DNA of 37,092 nucleotides from the NCBI GenBank assembly GCA_043744805.1, contig JAYTTZ010000048.1, forward strand, positions 1 to 37,092. The letters run 5' to 3'. Below are positions 1 to 7,774 of this stretch, piece by piece; positions within the stretch are counted from its first letter, which is position 1; every line of letters begins with the position of its first letter. This DNA comes from Ga0077536 sp043744805. GTDB lineage: Bacteria; Pseudomonadota; Gammaproteobacteria; Ga0077536. The position numbers and the translations under genes are program-made. The notes beneath the pieces were generated by a model. The model did no database searches. It was given only the letters and a program-made list of their open reading frames with translations, and was not told where the DNA came from.

Positions 1-1
1 G

Positions 2-163
2 ATGGGGATCTTCGAGTGGATCGAAGGCTGGTACAACCCGCATCGTCGTCACTCGGGTCTCGGCTACCGTTCGCCGGTCAACTACGAGCGTGCACATCAT
101 CAAGCACGTGCCAGAATGGCCGAGCGTCTGCCGCCTTCGGCTAAGAGCCCCAAAGCAGCATGA
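2..163 (+). mobile_element. IS3-family transposase (OrfB), C-terminal fragment
   Basis: This is the last ~53 codons of an open frame that runs off the left edge of the window and ends at a TGA at 161-163. The residues EWIEGWYNPHRRHSGLGY followed by SPVNYE are the typical end of the DDE integrase domain of IS3-family OrfB, where the final catalytic glutamate region is followed by 'YN..R.H..LGY.SP..Y'. OrfA and the left end of the element lie outside the window. The right inverted repeat should lie between the stop codon and about base 208, where similarity to the neighbouring gene begins, but I could not fix its exact end. The IS3 family call is firm; the subgroup is not determined. Confidence 0.85.
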
Positions 164-171
164 AAGAAAGA

Positions 172-345
172 TCACAGGACAAAGACATCAACCTGGCCAC
201 GGCAGCGGGGTAGCTCCAGGTTGCGCTTGCGGCCTGCGACCGCAAGCGCGGTCTCGGCGCCCTCTTCCCAGCACAGATCGCCGAGCCGCGACAGGATTTC
301 CGCGGTTTCCGCCGGGCCCAGCAGATCTGCAATGCGGGTAAGCAT
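172..345 (-). pseudogene. PKHD-type hydroxylase (PiuC/YbiX-like), 5' remnant cut by the IS
   Basis: A 57-codon frame starts at an ATG (343-345) with a good ribosome site (GGAGG, 2 bases before ATG plus flanking GA) and sits 19 bases after the permease stop, so it was the next gene of the eut-like operon. The translation begins MLTRIADLLGPAETAEILSR and continues with W-x-E-G-x-x-T-A-x3-A-x2-K-R-N-L-E-L-P. That pattern resembles the N-terminus of Fe(II)/2-oxoglutarate PKHD-type hydroxylases (W-x-D-G..TA....K.N.QLP). Similarity stops at about base 208 and the frame then ends in sequence belonging to the IS3 element. The jelly-roll core with the HxD...H iron ligands is absent, so the product cannot be active. 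Family assignment is from a short stretch and is moderate. Confidence 0.5.
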
Positions 346-364
346 CGTCCTCCAGGGTCAGGCC

Positions 365-1918
365 TCAGCCTTTCAAGGCCGCCTCGGCGTCGGCGATTTT
401 CTGGAGTCGCGCCTGGATCGCGGCACCTATCGGCGGTCCCTCGAAACGGCGCTGTTCAAAGGCAAACCAGACCACCCCCGTGAGGACGAGGAAGCCCAAG
501 GTCACCCACAGGGCCAAGTCGTTCGGCGGCTGAACGCCAAGGAAGAAGATGAGCCCCATGGCGAGGATCGAAAGCACCGCGAAAATCGAATAAGCCGGGC
601 GTCCGATGTCCCATTCGCCCATGCGCGGCCACTTGTGGCTGCCGTACACGAACAGGCCGAGGGTGATGGGAATGGCGAAGGAGAAGAACAGGAAGATCAC
701 GGTACACGACACGACGACCGTGTAGACCGGCGTGCCACCCGCCTCCAGGAACTTGGCGCCCCACACGAACAATACGGACGCAACCGCCGCCGCCCAGATG
801 GCCGCGCTCGGCGTGCGATAGGCGGACGAAACGCTGGCAAGCTTGCTCGAGAAGGGCAGTCCACCGTCGCGGGAGAAGGCGTAGATCATGCGCGACGCGG
901 ACGTGACGGTAGCCAGCCCGCAGAGCATCTGTGCGAGGAAGATGGCGGCGAACATGAGGTTCTTGGGCAGTCCCGGCACCTGCTGCTCGAAGGCCCAGAA
1001 GAAGACGTTCCAGCCCTGCTTGGCCGCCTCGTCCATGTTGGGAATCATCAGCACGAGGGCGCACAGGAAGAGATAGCCGAAGACCCCCGACCAGAGGATC
1101 GAGGAAATGATGCCGCGGGGCACCGAATGCGCGGCGTTGACCGTTTCTTCCGAAGTGTGGGCCGAGGCGTCGTAACCGGTGATGGTGTAGATGGGCATCA
1201 GCAAGCCCAGCATGAACACCCAGCCGCCGGAAATCGCGGGCCACACGTTGCCACCTGCTTCACCTGAATAGTTCGCGAAGGTGAACAGCCGCGAGAATTC
1301 GTAGGACGTGGCGTAGGTGAGGCAGACCGCGGTGAGGGCAATCGAAGTACCAAAGATGAGATAGCCCGAGAAATCGGTGAGCTTGGCCGTGAGTGAAATG
1401 CCGAAGTGGTTGATGAGCGCCTGGGCGCCCGTGAGGAGGGTCAGGAAGATCATCAGCGTGCCGATGGTGTCGGTCAGGCCCAGCGCCGGCCCGAACGCAC
1501 CCATGAAGAAATAGTAGGTGCCGACATTGATGGCGCCGAGCACCGTGATCAGCCCCAGCAGGTTGAACCATGCGGTGAGCCAGCCCGTGAAGCGATTCCC
1601 GAGCACCGAACCCCAGTGGTAGAGGCCACCAGCGGTGGGATAGGCCGAGGCAATCTGCGCCATCGCGATGCCAAACACCGCCGACACCAGCACGCCCAGG
1701 GGCCACCCGATGCCGATCGCAGCGCCGCCTGCACCCGAGGTTGCCTGGGCGAGTGAATTGATGCCTCCGGACAGGATGCAGATGATGGAAAAGGAAATCG
1801 CGAAGTTGGAAAAGCGGGAGAGGGTTCGCGCCAACTCCTGCGCATAGCCCATTTCATGGAGGGTCCTGGTGTCGTGATCGTGCGGCGCGGGAGTGCCTGA
1901 TTCGGGGACTTGGTTCAT
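365..1918 (-). CDS. APC-superfamily amine/amino-acid permease, probable ethanolamine uptake
   Basis: A 517-residue inner-membrane protein of the amino acid-polyamine-organocation superfamily, amino acid/choline transporter type. The N-terminal motif around SRFSNFAISFSIICILSGG and the many hydrophobic segments (about 12) fit this family. I place the start at the ATG at 1916-1918 because AGGAG lies 8 bases upstream; an ATG 13 codons earlier has no such site. It follows eutB and eutC on the same strand, which suggests that it brings ethanolamine (or a related amine) into the cell. The substrate is inferred from context; classical ethanolamine permeases of the Eat type are somewhat shorter. Confidence 0.8.
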   Translation of the reverse strand: MNQVPESGTPAPHDHDTRTLHEMGYAQELARTLSRFSNFAISFSIICILSGGINSLAQATSGAGGAAIGIGWPLGVLVSAVFGIAMAQIASAYPTAGGLYHWGSVLGNRFTGWLTAWFNLLGLITVLGAINVGTYYFFMGAFGPALGLTDTIGTLMIFLTLLTGAQALINHFGISLTAKLTDFSGYLIFGTSIALTAVCLTYATSYEFSRLFTFANYSGEAGGNVWPAISGGWVFMLGLLMPIYTITGYDASAHTSEETVNAAHSVPRGIISSILWSGVFGYLFLCALVLMIPNMDEAAKQGWNVFFWAFEQQVPGLPKNLMFAAIFLAQMLCGLATVTSASRMIYAFSRDGGLPFSSKLASVSSAYRTPSAAIWAAAVASVLFVWGAKFLEAGGTPVYTVVVSCTVIFLFFSFAIPITLGLFVYGSHKWPRMGEWDIGRPAYSIFAVLSILAMGLIFFLGVQPPNDLALWVTLGFLVLTGVVWFAFEQRRFEGPPIGAAIQARLQKIADAEAALKG

Positions 1919-1967
1919 CGCCTGAGCTCCTGTGGCTTGAAGGATGGATGCCGGCACACCTGCGCGG

Positions 1968-2026
1968 TAACGCGCCCGCAGCCGGACTCACTCACTAACG
2001 CACCGCAAGAACTGCGCCGCTAACGC
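1968..2026. repeat. Three TAACGC repeats between eutC and the permease gene
   Basis: The hexamer TAACGC occurs at 1968-1973, 1996-2001 and 2021-2026, all in one orientation, spaced 28 and 25 bases. The first and third copies sit in short GC-rich inverted repeats (GCGCG/CGCGC and GCCGC/GCGGC) with 4-base loops. None is followed by a T-run, so these are not clear terminators. They could be operator half-sites, mRNA structure that tunes permease expression, or chance. Confidence 0.3.
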
Positions 2027-2037
2027 GGCCGCACTCC

Positions 2038-2802
2038 TCAGCGCGGCAGATTCAGGGTATCGCTCTCGTCCTTCAGCGAGACCCCCGTCAGCTGGCGCTG
2101 CAGGGCTTCGCCGATGAGCCAACCGAGCTTGCGGGCAGCTTCGGTGTAGTCAAGACCTGCCGGGCGGATGTTCGAGACGCAGTTGCGTTCGGCATCCGAA
2201 CGACCCTTGCGTGGCAGGTAGGTGACATAGGCGCCGAGGCTGTCGGGCGAACTCAGGCCCGGTCGTTCGCCGATGAGCATGACCAGCAGGCGCGCCCTGA
2301 AGCACTCGCCCACCTCATCCCCCAGCGCCACCCGCGCCTGAGTGGCAATCACCACCGGGGCCACGGTCCAGGCCGGGTGCAATTGCGGCAGCAGCGCCGT
2401 GAGGAGCGGTGCGGCGTGGGCCTGGAGTGCTACCGCGGAGAGGCCATCTGCCAGCACGAAAACGATCTCCGCCGAGGATTTCAGTGCGCCGAGGTGTGCG
2501 GCTGCTTCAGGATGCAGCGTGCGTCCAAGGTCCGGACGCAGCAGGTAGCGGGGTCGATCGGGCGCGTTGCTGCACACCACTTCGGTGGCCAGGCCAAGCC
2601 CTTCGAGTTCAGCCTTGAGGCGCGGGACGTCGAGCACGGCGTGTACGGCATCGCGCGCCTGCGCATGCGCCAGGCCAAAGGCCAGCACTTCGGCGGTCGG
2701 CAGGCTGGCGCCCACGCGACCGAGCGCGATGCGCGCGGCCGTGAACTGGCGCAAACCCTGCCAGGCGTTGACCTCGACGTGGGTGGGTTTGGTGTCGGTC
2801 AT
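2038..2802 (-). CDS. eutC: Ethanolamine ammonia-lyase, small subunit
   Basis: The small subunit (254 residues) of the adenosylcobalamin-dependent lyase that converts ethanolamine to acetaldehyde and ammonia in the cytoplasm. EutC shares in binding the corrinoid cofactor with EutB. Diagnostic stretches are GERPGLSSPDSLGAY at about residues 177-191 and RNCVSNIRPAGL near residue 206. Its start codon overlaps the eutB stop by 4 bases (ATGA), which implies coupled translation and equal subunit amounts. Length is normal for forms that lack the long N-terminal extension found in enteric bacteria. Confidence 0.95.
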   Translation of the reverse strand: MTDTKPTHVEVNAWQGLRQFTAARIALGRVGASLPTAEVLAFGLAHAQARDAVHAVLDVPRLKAELEGLGLATEVVCSNAPDRPRYLLRPDLGRTLHPEAAAHLGALKSSAEIVFVLADGLSAVALQAHAAPLLTALLPQLHPAWTVAPVVIATQARVALGDEVGECFRARLLVMLIGERPGLSSPDSLGAYVTYLPRKGRSDAERNCVSNIRPAGLDYTEAARKLGWLIGEALQRQLTGVSLKDESDTLNLPR

Positions 2803-4193
2803 GCAGCGTGGGTGAGATCGCTCAACGCGAGGAGCAAAGGGTCGCGCGCGGGCAGGCTTTGCAGGCGCCCGGTGGCATTGATGAGTCGCATGCGCTCGAG
2901 CCAGGCTTCGAATTCAGGCGCGTGCCTGAGTCCCATCACTTCACGCAGGTAGAGCGCGTCGTGGAAGGAGGTGCTCTGGTAGTTGAGCATGATGTCGTCC
3001 GCGCCCGGGATCCCCATCACGTAAGTCACGCCCGCCGCGCCGAGCAGGGTCAGCAAGGTGTCCATGTCGTCCTGGTCGGCTTCGGCGTGGTTGGTGTAGC
3101 AGACGTCGACGCCCAGCGGCAGGCCCATGAGTTTTCCGCAGAAATGATCTTCGAGGCCCGCGCGGACAATCTGCTTGCCGTCATAGAGGTACTCCGGCCC
3201 AATGAAGCCCACCACGGTATTGACCAGCAGCGGCTGGAACTCCCGCGCTACGGCGTAGGCCCGCGCCTCGCAGGTCTGCTGGTCCAGGCCGTGGTGCGCG
3301 TTGGCCGACAGCGCGCTGCCTTGTCCGGTCTCGAAATACATCACGTTGTTGCCGAGCGTGCCGCGACCGAGGCTACGCGCGGCATCATTGGCTTCCTTCA
3401 GGACGGCCAGATCCACCCCGAAACTACGATTGGCGGCTTCCGTTCCGGCAATGGACTGGAACACCAGATCGATGGGCGCGCCGGCCTCGATCGCCTTGAT
3501 CTGGCTGGTGACGTGCGTAAGCACGCAGGACTGGGTGGGCACTTCGAAGCGCTGGATGACGTCATCCACCATCCGCCACAGGTTGGTGAGCAGTGGCAGG
3601 CTGTCGCTCGCCGGATTGATCCCAATCACCGCATCGCCACAGCCGTAGAGCAGGCCGTCGAGCAGCGAGGCGGCGATGCCCTTGGTGTCGTCGGTGGGAT
3701 GGTTGGGCTGCAGGCGTACCGCGAGTCGTCCGGGCAGGCCGATGGTGTTGCGGAAGCGCGTGATGACGCGGCACTTCTTCGCCACCAGGATGAGGTCCTG
3801 GTTGCGCATGAGTTTGCAGGTGGCGGCGGCGATTTCCGGCGTGATGGCCGGTGCGATGCGTGCGAGGGTCGCCTCGTCGGTTGACTCCAGCAGCAGCCAG
3901 TTGCGGAACTCACCCACCGTGAGGTGGGCTATCCCGGCGAACAGCGCCGGTGGGTGCCGGTCACAGATGAGCCGGGTGACTTCATCTTCTTCGTAGGGAA
4001 TGAGCGGATTGTCGACCAGGGTGGACAGGGGCAGGTCGGCGAGGCACATCCGCGCGGCCATCCGCTCCACTGCGCTGCCGGCGGCGACCCCGGCCAGGTA
4101 GTCACCCGAGCGCGCGGGTGAAGCCTTGGCCAGCAGGGTTTTGAGATCGGCGAACTGGTAGGTCGATGCAGCGACCGTGTGGCGATAGGACAT
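2799..4193 (-). CDS. eutB: Ethanolamine ammonia-lyase, large subunit
   Basis: The catalytic large subunit (464 residues), a TIM-barrel adenosylcobalamin enzyme. The N-terminus (TYQFADLKTLLAKASPARSGD), the barrel segment FQSIAGTEAANRSFG and the C-terminal stretch SFHDALYLREVMGLR PEFEAW are characteristic of EutB. It is the first gene of the eutB-eutC-permease group; 143 bases separate it from the RTX gene upstream and should hold its promoter, though I could not pick out convincing -35/-10 boxes. No microcompartment shell genes, reactivating factor eutA, or aldehyde dehydrogenase lie nearby, so this is the simple type of ethanolamine pathway, probably used for nitrogen, with acetaldehyde handled elsewhere. 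Confidence 0.95.
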   Translation of the reverse strand: MSYRHTVAASTYQFADLKTLLAKASPARSGDYLAGVAAGSAVERMAARMCLADLPLSTLVDNPLIPYEEDEVTRLICDRHPPALFAGIAHLTVGEFRNWLLLESTDEATLARIAPAITPEIAAATCKLMRNQDLILVAKKCRVITRFRNTIGLPGRLAVRLQPNHPTDDTKGIAASLLDGLLYGCGDAVIGINPASDSLPLLTNLWRMVDDVIQRFEVPTQSCVLTHVTSQIKAIEAGAPIDLVFQSIAGTEAANRSFGVDLAVLKEANDAARSLGRGTLGNNVMYFETGQGSALSANAHHGLDQQTCEARAYAVAREFQPLLVNTVVGFIGPEYLYDGKQIVRAGLEDHFCGKLMGLPLGVDVCYTNHAEADQDDMDTLLTLLGAAGVTYVMGIPGADDIMLNYQSTSFHDALYLREVMGLRHAPEFEAWLERMRLINATGRLQSLPARDPLLLALSDLTHAA

Positions 4194-4336
4194 CAGGCGC
4201 CTCGCGCTTACCCGTCATTGCGACTGAGTCTGCTTGATGCGTCGCCGACGAATCAAGCAGTGGGCGCGAATTGCCCGCAAGCTCGCCGGGTTCACCCGCG
4301 CTGCGGCGCCAGGGCGGTGCGGGCTGCACCATCGAC

Positions 4337-5686
4337 TTACACGATCAGGAAATCACTCGCGTCCAGGATCGGATGCGTGGCACTGCCAAACACCGCTACC
4401 TGCACCTGGTCCGCGGCGCCGTTCACGTTGCCGTTCTTGTCGTAAAAGAGCTTGCCGGTCGTATCGTCATAGCTGAAACGCTGGTCCGCCGTGGTGGCCG
4501 CCGTGCCTGCCGCGAATTCGCCGACGCCGATCGCGGTGCCCTGCGTGCTGCCGGCTTCGCCAAGACCAAGGAAGAAGGCATCGTCAAACAACAGGTGGTC
4601 CAGCCCATGGGCGAAGTCGGTGACGGTGTCGACGTTCTTGCTGGACGGCAGCGCATCGAAACGGAAGCTGTCCGCGCCCGCGCCGCCGGTCAGACTGTCC
4701 GCGCCCAGGCCGCCGCTGAGGACATCATTCCCGGCAGCGCCCTTGAGCCCATTGGCCAGCGCATTGCCCTCCAAGGTGTTGTCGAGCCCGTTGCCGGTCA
4801 GGTTGAAGGCCACTTTGTTGGTGAGTGTCGCGTTCTCGAGATTGGCACCCAGGGTGTAGGTGCCGCCGGTGGTGGCCACGCCCACCTTGACCAGATCCTG
4901 TCCGCCGCTGGCGAGTTCGGTGATCACGTCCGCGAGCTGATCGATGAGGTAAGTGTCGCTGCCCGCCCCGCCGGTGAGATGATCGATGCCCGCACCACCG
5001 TTCAGCACGTTGGCAGCCGCGTTGCCCACCAGCGTGTTGGCGCCAGCGTTGCCGGTCAGGTTGTAGGCGACGTTGCTCACGACCGTCGCCATCTCCAGCG
5101 TGGCGCCGAGCGTGTAGGTGCCGCCCACCGTCGCGATGTCGACTTCGACGAGGTCGGTACCGCCCCCAGCCTTCTCGGTAATGACGTCGGCGCGCGTATC
5201 AATGACGTAGGTGTCGTTGCCCGCGCCGCCGATCAAGGTGTCCGTGCCCGCACCGCCGTCGAGAACATCGTTGCCCGCGTTGCCGATGACCTTGTCGTTG
5301 CCGTCGAGCGCATGGAAGGTGTCGTTGCCCTTACCGCCATTGAGGAGGTCGTCGCCGATCGTCGGCGCGAGGCTGATGTTCGTGTTGACGAACTGGATTT
5401 TTTCGAAGTTCTTGAGGGTCAGCGTCGCCGTTTTATTGGCGCCACCGCTGGCACCCGACACCGTGGCGACCAACATGACGCCACCCGTCACCGGCGTGGT
5501 GAGCTTGAAGTTGTCGTTAGAGTTGTCGAAATAGTTGTCGTAATAGACGAACGTGTCGAAGCCTGCACCCGCGTCGATGATGTTGTAGAAGGTGAGATCG
5601 ACCGAAGTGCTGCTGTTGAGCGTACCGAAAAGCGTCGTGTCGGATTGAAGGACGTCGTTGCCGGAAGTCAGCGTTAATGTACTCAT
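4337..5686 (-). CDS. RTX (hemolysin-type) calcium-binding protein, probable type I secretion substrate
   Basis: A 449-residue acidic protein without a signal peptide. Glycine-rich RTX nonapeptides (GGxGxDxLx) occur at about residues 117-157, 218-243 and 305-340; in this family they bind calcium and fold only after secretion. Residues ~157-242 and ~243-340 are two related modules, each containing 'DTYxID..ADVIT' then 'GGTYTLGA.LE.AT' then 'NLTGN'. The last ~95 residues resemble the serralysin C-terminal domain (RFSYDD..GKLFYD..GN) and end in DASDFLIV, a typical type I secretion signal. Its ATG overlaps the apbE stop by 4 bases, so it is the last gene of the TlpA/DUF4266/DUF3570/ApbE operon. 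No catalytic domain is visible. Residues 77-80 read SGAS, resembling a flavinylation core but lacking the usual Asp three residues before it. No type I transporter is in the window. Confidence 0.85.
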   Translation of the reverse strand: MSTLTLTSGNDVLQSDTTLFGTLNSSTSVDLTFYNIIDAGAGFDTFVYYDNYFDNSNDNFKLTTPVTGGVMLVATVSGASGGANKTATLTLKNFEKIQFVNTNISLAPTIGDDLLNGGKGNDTFHALDGNDKVIGNAGNDVLDGGAGTDTLIGGAGNDTYVIDTRADVITEKAGGGTDLVEVDIATVGGTYTLGATLEMATVVSNVAYNLTGNAGANTLVGNAAANVLNGGAGIDHLTGGAGSDTYLIDQLADVITELASGGQDLVKVGVATTGGTYTLGANLENATLTNKVAFNLTGNGLDNTLEGNALANGLKGAAGNDVLSGGLGADSLTGGAGADSFRFDALPSSKNVDTVTDFAHGLDHLLFDDAFFLGLGEAGSTQGTAIGVGEFAAGTAATTADQRFSYDDTTGKLFYDKNGNVNGAADQVQVAVFGSATHPILDASDFLIV

Positions 5687-6603
5687 GCGTGTTCCCGTGC
5701 GATTGGTGTTTCGCTGTTGGCATCATGGATTTCTCCCAGCGCGTTTACCGCGAGGTAGCTCACACCTTTCGCTTGCAGGAAGGCGAGTCCGGTCGATTCC
5801 TTGAGCATGGCGATGGTGCTGAGGCTGCCGGCGGCGATGCACACCGGCGCCAGTACGCTCACCGAGCGCCAGTACTGCACGGGAAGGCCGCTGGAAGGCT
5901 TGAGGATGTGACAGTAGCGTTTGCCGTCGAGTTCAAAAAAACGTTCGTAGTCGCCACTGGTCGCAAGCCCACCCAGGCTGAGCGGCAAGGTGGCGATAAG
6001 TTGCGAGGGATCGCGCGGATCGTTGATGCCGATCTGCCACGGTGATTCGTCGAGCTGTGGCCCGACCACCGCGATGTCGCCACCGAGGTTCACGTAGCCG
6101 TGCTTCACTCCGAGTTGGCGCAGCACGAGCGCCGCGCGATCGGCGGCGTATTCCTTGCCGAAGCCACCGAAATCGATCTCCATGCCGGGCAAGGTGAGCT
6201 GCAACTGGTGGTCCCGCCAGTGGAGTTTTTCCCAACCCACCAGGGCCAACAGCGGCGCGAGCGCGCTTTCAGATGGGATTGCAGCCTTGTTGAAATCCCA
6301 CGCCCGCCGCAGGACACCGGAGGTGATGTCAAACAGTCCTTCGCTTTCGCGGTGGAGGAGCTCGGCGAAGCGCAGCAGGGATTGCGTTTCCTCGTCGCAG
6401 GTCATGGCCTTGCCACTGCCGGCACCAGCGTTGACCTTCGTAATGAAACTGTCCTCGCGATAGCGCGAGTACTTCGCCTCGATGCGCAGGACTTCGCTCG
6501 CGGCGGCGGTCATGGTGGCGTGCGCCACGGCTTCGTCGTCGGCTGCCACCACCAGTTCGTTGGTGCAGGCCATGGCCTGGAAGCAGCTCCGGAAGATCTT
6601 CAT
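5683..6603 (-). CDS. ApbE-family FAD:protein FMN transferase, cytoplasmic and atypical
   Basis: A 306-residue ApbE-fold protein. ApbE enzymes transfer FMN from FAD to a Ser/Thr in a DxxSGA(S/T) sequence. Family landmarks are FQAMACTNEL (8-17), FDITSG (91-96), GGFGKEYAADRA (146-157), NLGGD (172-176) and SGDYERFFE (216-224). Several conserved positions differ: the motif normally reading HILDPRTG is HILKPSSG (232-239), and the metal-binding Asp of 'ADALST' is Gly259, while Thr263 is kept. There is no signal peptide or lipobox, and an in-frame TGA 27 bases upstream of the ATG (6628-6630) rules out a longer form. Most ApbE proteins work in the periplasm, so a cytoplasmic location is notable. The gene lies 10 bases after the DUF3570 gene and is coupled to the RTX gene. 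Confidence 0.88.
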   Translation of the reverse strand: MKIFRSCFQAMACTNELVVAADDEAVAHATMTAAASEVLRIEAKYSRYREDSFITKVNAGAGSGKAMTCDEETQSLLRFAELLHRESEGLFDITSGVLRRAWDFNKAAIPSESALAPLLALVGWEKLHWRDHQLQLTLPGMEIDFGGFGKEYAADRAALVLRQLGVKHGYVNLGGDIAVVGPQLDESPWQIGINDPRDPSQLIATLPLSLGGLATSGDYERFFELDGKRYCHILKPSSGLPVQYWRSVSVLAPVCIAAGSLSTIAMLKESTGLAFLQAKGVSYLAVNALGEIHDANSETPIAREHA

Positions 6604-6613
6604 CCTGCGCGAC

Positions 6614-7774
6614 CTAGAAATACCAGGTCACGCCGACCTGGATGACGTTGGCCTTGAACGGGTCGATGCCGGGGCTGCCTTCGCCGAAGGGATACCAGTC
6701 ACCGCGCTGTTCGTAACGTTCGTAGCGCGCATCGAGCAGCAGATCCCCGGTCAGGTACTTGCTGATCTTGATGCCGAGCGATCCCGCACCGAAAGCCGAC
6801 AGGCGCTGGTCTTGCGACTGCAACTGGTTGCGCGGCACGAACACCGGCGAAGGCGGATTCACGGGATCGAGGTAGAACTCGGCGGCCGACTGTGCGTACA
6901 GGCGAACGAAAGGTGTCATGGTCCAGTCGTGCGGCAGGGGCTGCACGTATTCGAGCGTCGCCGTGTGGGCGCGTACATCGAAGGTATCGCTGTAGTAGCG
7001 ATAGCTGGCGCGCGCCGTGCCCTTGGTGAACTCGAACCGGTGGTTCCAGCGCGCCAGCACGCTGGAGATGCGCTTGGTGTCCGGACGCTTGTCGTGCAGT
7101 TTGTAAGGATCGGAAAAATACCCCTCGCCCGAAGAATAAGTGAGCGTGAGTTGCGCGATGTCGCGCGGCGTGACGACTTGCGTGATGCCCAGAAGCCCCT
7201 GGTAGATCCCTTTGGGTTCATTGTTCACGCCCACGAACGGCACATTGATGCTGTCGTCCGTCTTGCCCACCCCGAGGGTCAGCGTGGTGTTCTTGCTCTC
7301 CGTGCTAATCGATCCCGTGGCGGAATAGGCGTTGGATTCGTAGTCGTGCTCGCTGGAATTTGACAGCGAGAAATTGAAGCTCCCGTGGTCGAAGTAACGC
7401 GTCAGGCCAAAGTCCAGCCCGCGCCGTTCGTCTTTTACTTCCGCAGAGCGCAGGCGCTGACTGTGGTAGGACGGGGAAGCGCCAGAGATGGTGTCCACGG
7501 TCAGGGCGCCTTCCAGCGCCCATTTGCCGGCGATCGGCAGCAATGCCGACAGCGCATTGGCCTGGATGAGCATGCGATCCCAGCCCGGCTGGAAGTCTTC
7601 GTAGTCGAGGTACTTGTAGCTGACGTGGCCACGATCGGGCGGTGTGTCGGCATGCGCGACTTGCAGGATAGGCAGCGCAAGCGCTGCCAGCAGGAGGCTG
7701 CAACCCGCCGCCGTACGGTCTTCCCGTAGCGAGATGCCGGACGGCGCTGTGGACTCAGTTGCAGCCACAGCCAC
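6614..7774 (-). CDS. DUF3570 outer-membrane beta-barrel protein with candidate flavinylation site
   Basis: A DUF3570-family protein, 386 residues from a GTG start that overlaps the DUF4266 gene by 20 bases; a GTG two codons later is equally possible. A hydrophobic signal at ~24-42 ends in HADTPP. The remainder alternates short strands with aromatic ends (HVSYKYLDYED, ASYRYYSD, FVRLYAQ, LDARYERYEQRG) and finishes in TWYF, the C-terminal aromatic signature of outer-membrane barrels. Residues 94-100 read DTISGAS, matching the ApbE acceptor pattern DxxSGA(S/T), with Ser100 at the acceptor position. The function of DUF3570 is not established to my knowledge. Location and barrel fold are inferred with fair confidence; flavinylation is a hypothesis. 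Confidence 0.85.
   Translation of the reverse strand: MAVAATESTAPSGISLREDRTAAGCSLLLAALALPILQVAHADTPPDRGHVSYKYLDYEDFQPGWDRMLIQANALSALLPIAGKWALEGALTVDTISGASPSYHSQRLRSAEVKDERRGLDFGLTRYFDHGSFNFSLSNSSEHDYESNAYSATGSISTESKNTTLTLGVGKTDDSINVPFVGVNNEPKGIYQGLLGITQVVTPRDIAQLTLTYSSGEGYFSDPYKLHDKRPDTKRISSVLARWNHRFEFTKGTARASYRYYSDTFDVRAHTATLEYVQPLPHDWTMTPFVRLYAQSAAEFYLDPVNPPSPVFVPRNQLQSQDQRLSAFGAGSLGIKISKYLTGDLLLDARYERYEQRGDWYPFGEGSPGIDPFKANVIQVGVTWYF

Noticed and set aside
221..1267. 348-codon open frame on the plus strand opposite the permease gene
   Set aside because: Composition is Arg/His/Glu/Gly-rich with no recognisable domain; it is the antisense shadow of a clear transporter gene in GC-rich DNA.
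1961..2035. GC-rich hairpins as terminators between eutC and the permease
   Set aside because: Stems are only about 5 bp and no T-run follows on either strand.
4600..5340. Repeated short sequences that could suggest a repeat array or CRISPR
   Set aside because: They are in frame and encode RTX nonapeptides and two related protein modules; spacing and divergence do not fit CRISPR.
4271..5677. 468-codon open frame on the plus strand opposite the RTX gene
   Set aside because: It mirrors the glycine/aspartate repeats of the RTX gene and has no independent ribosome site or domain.
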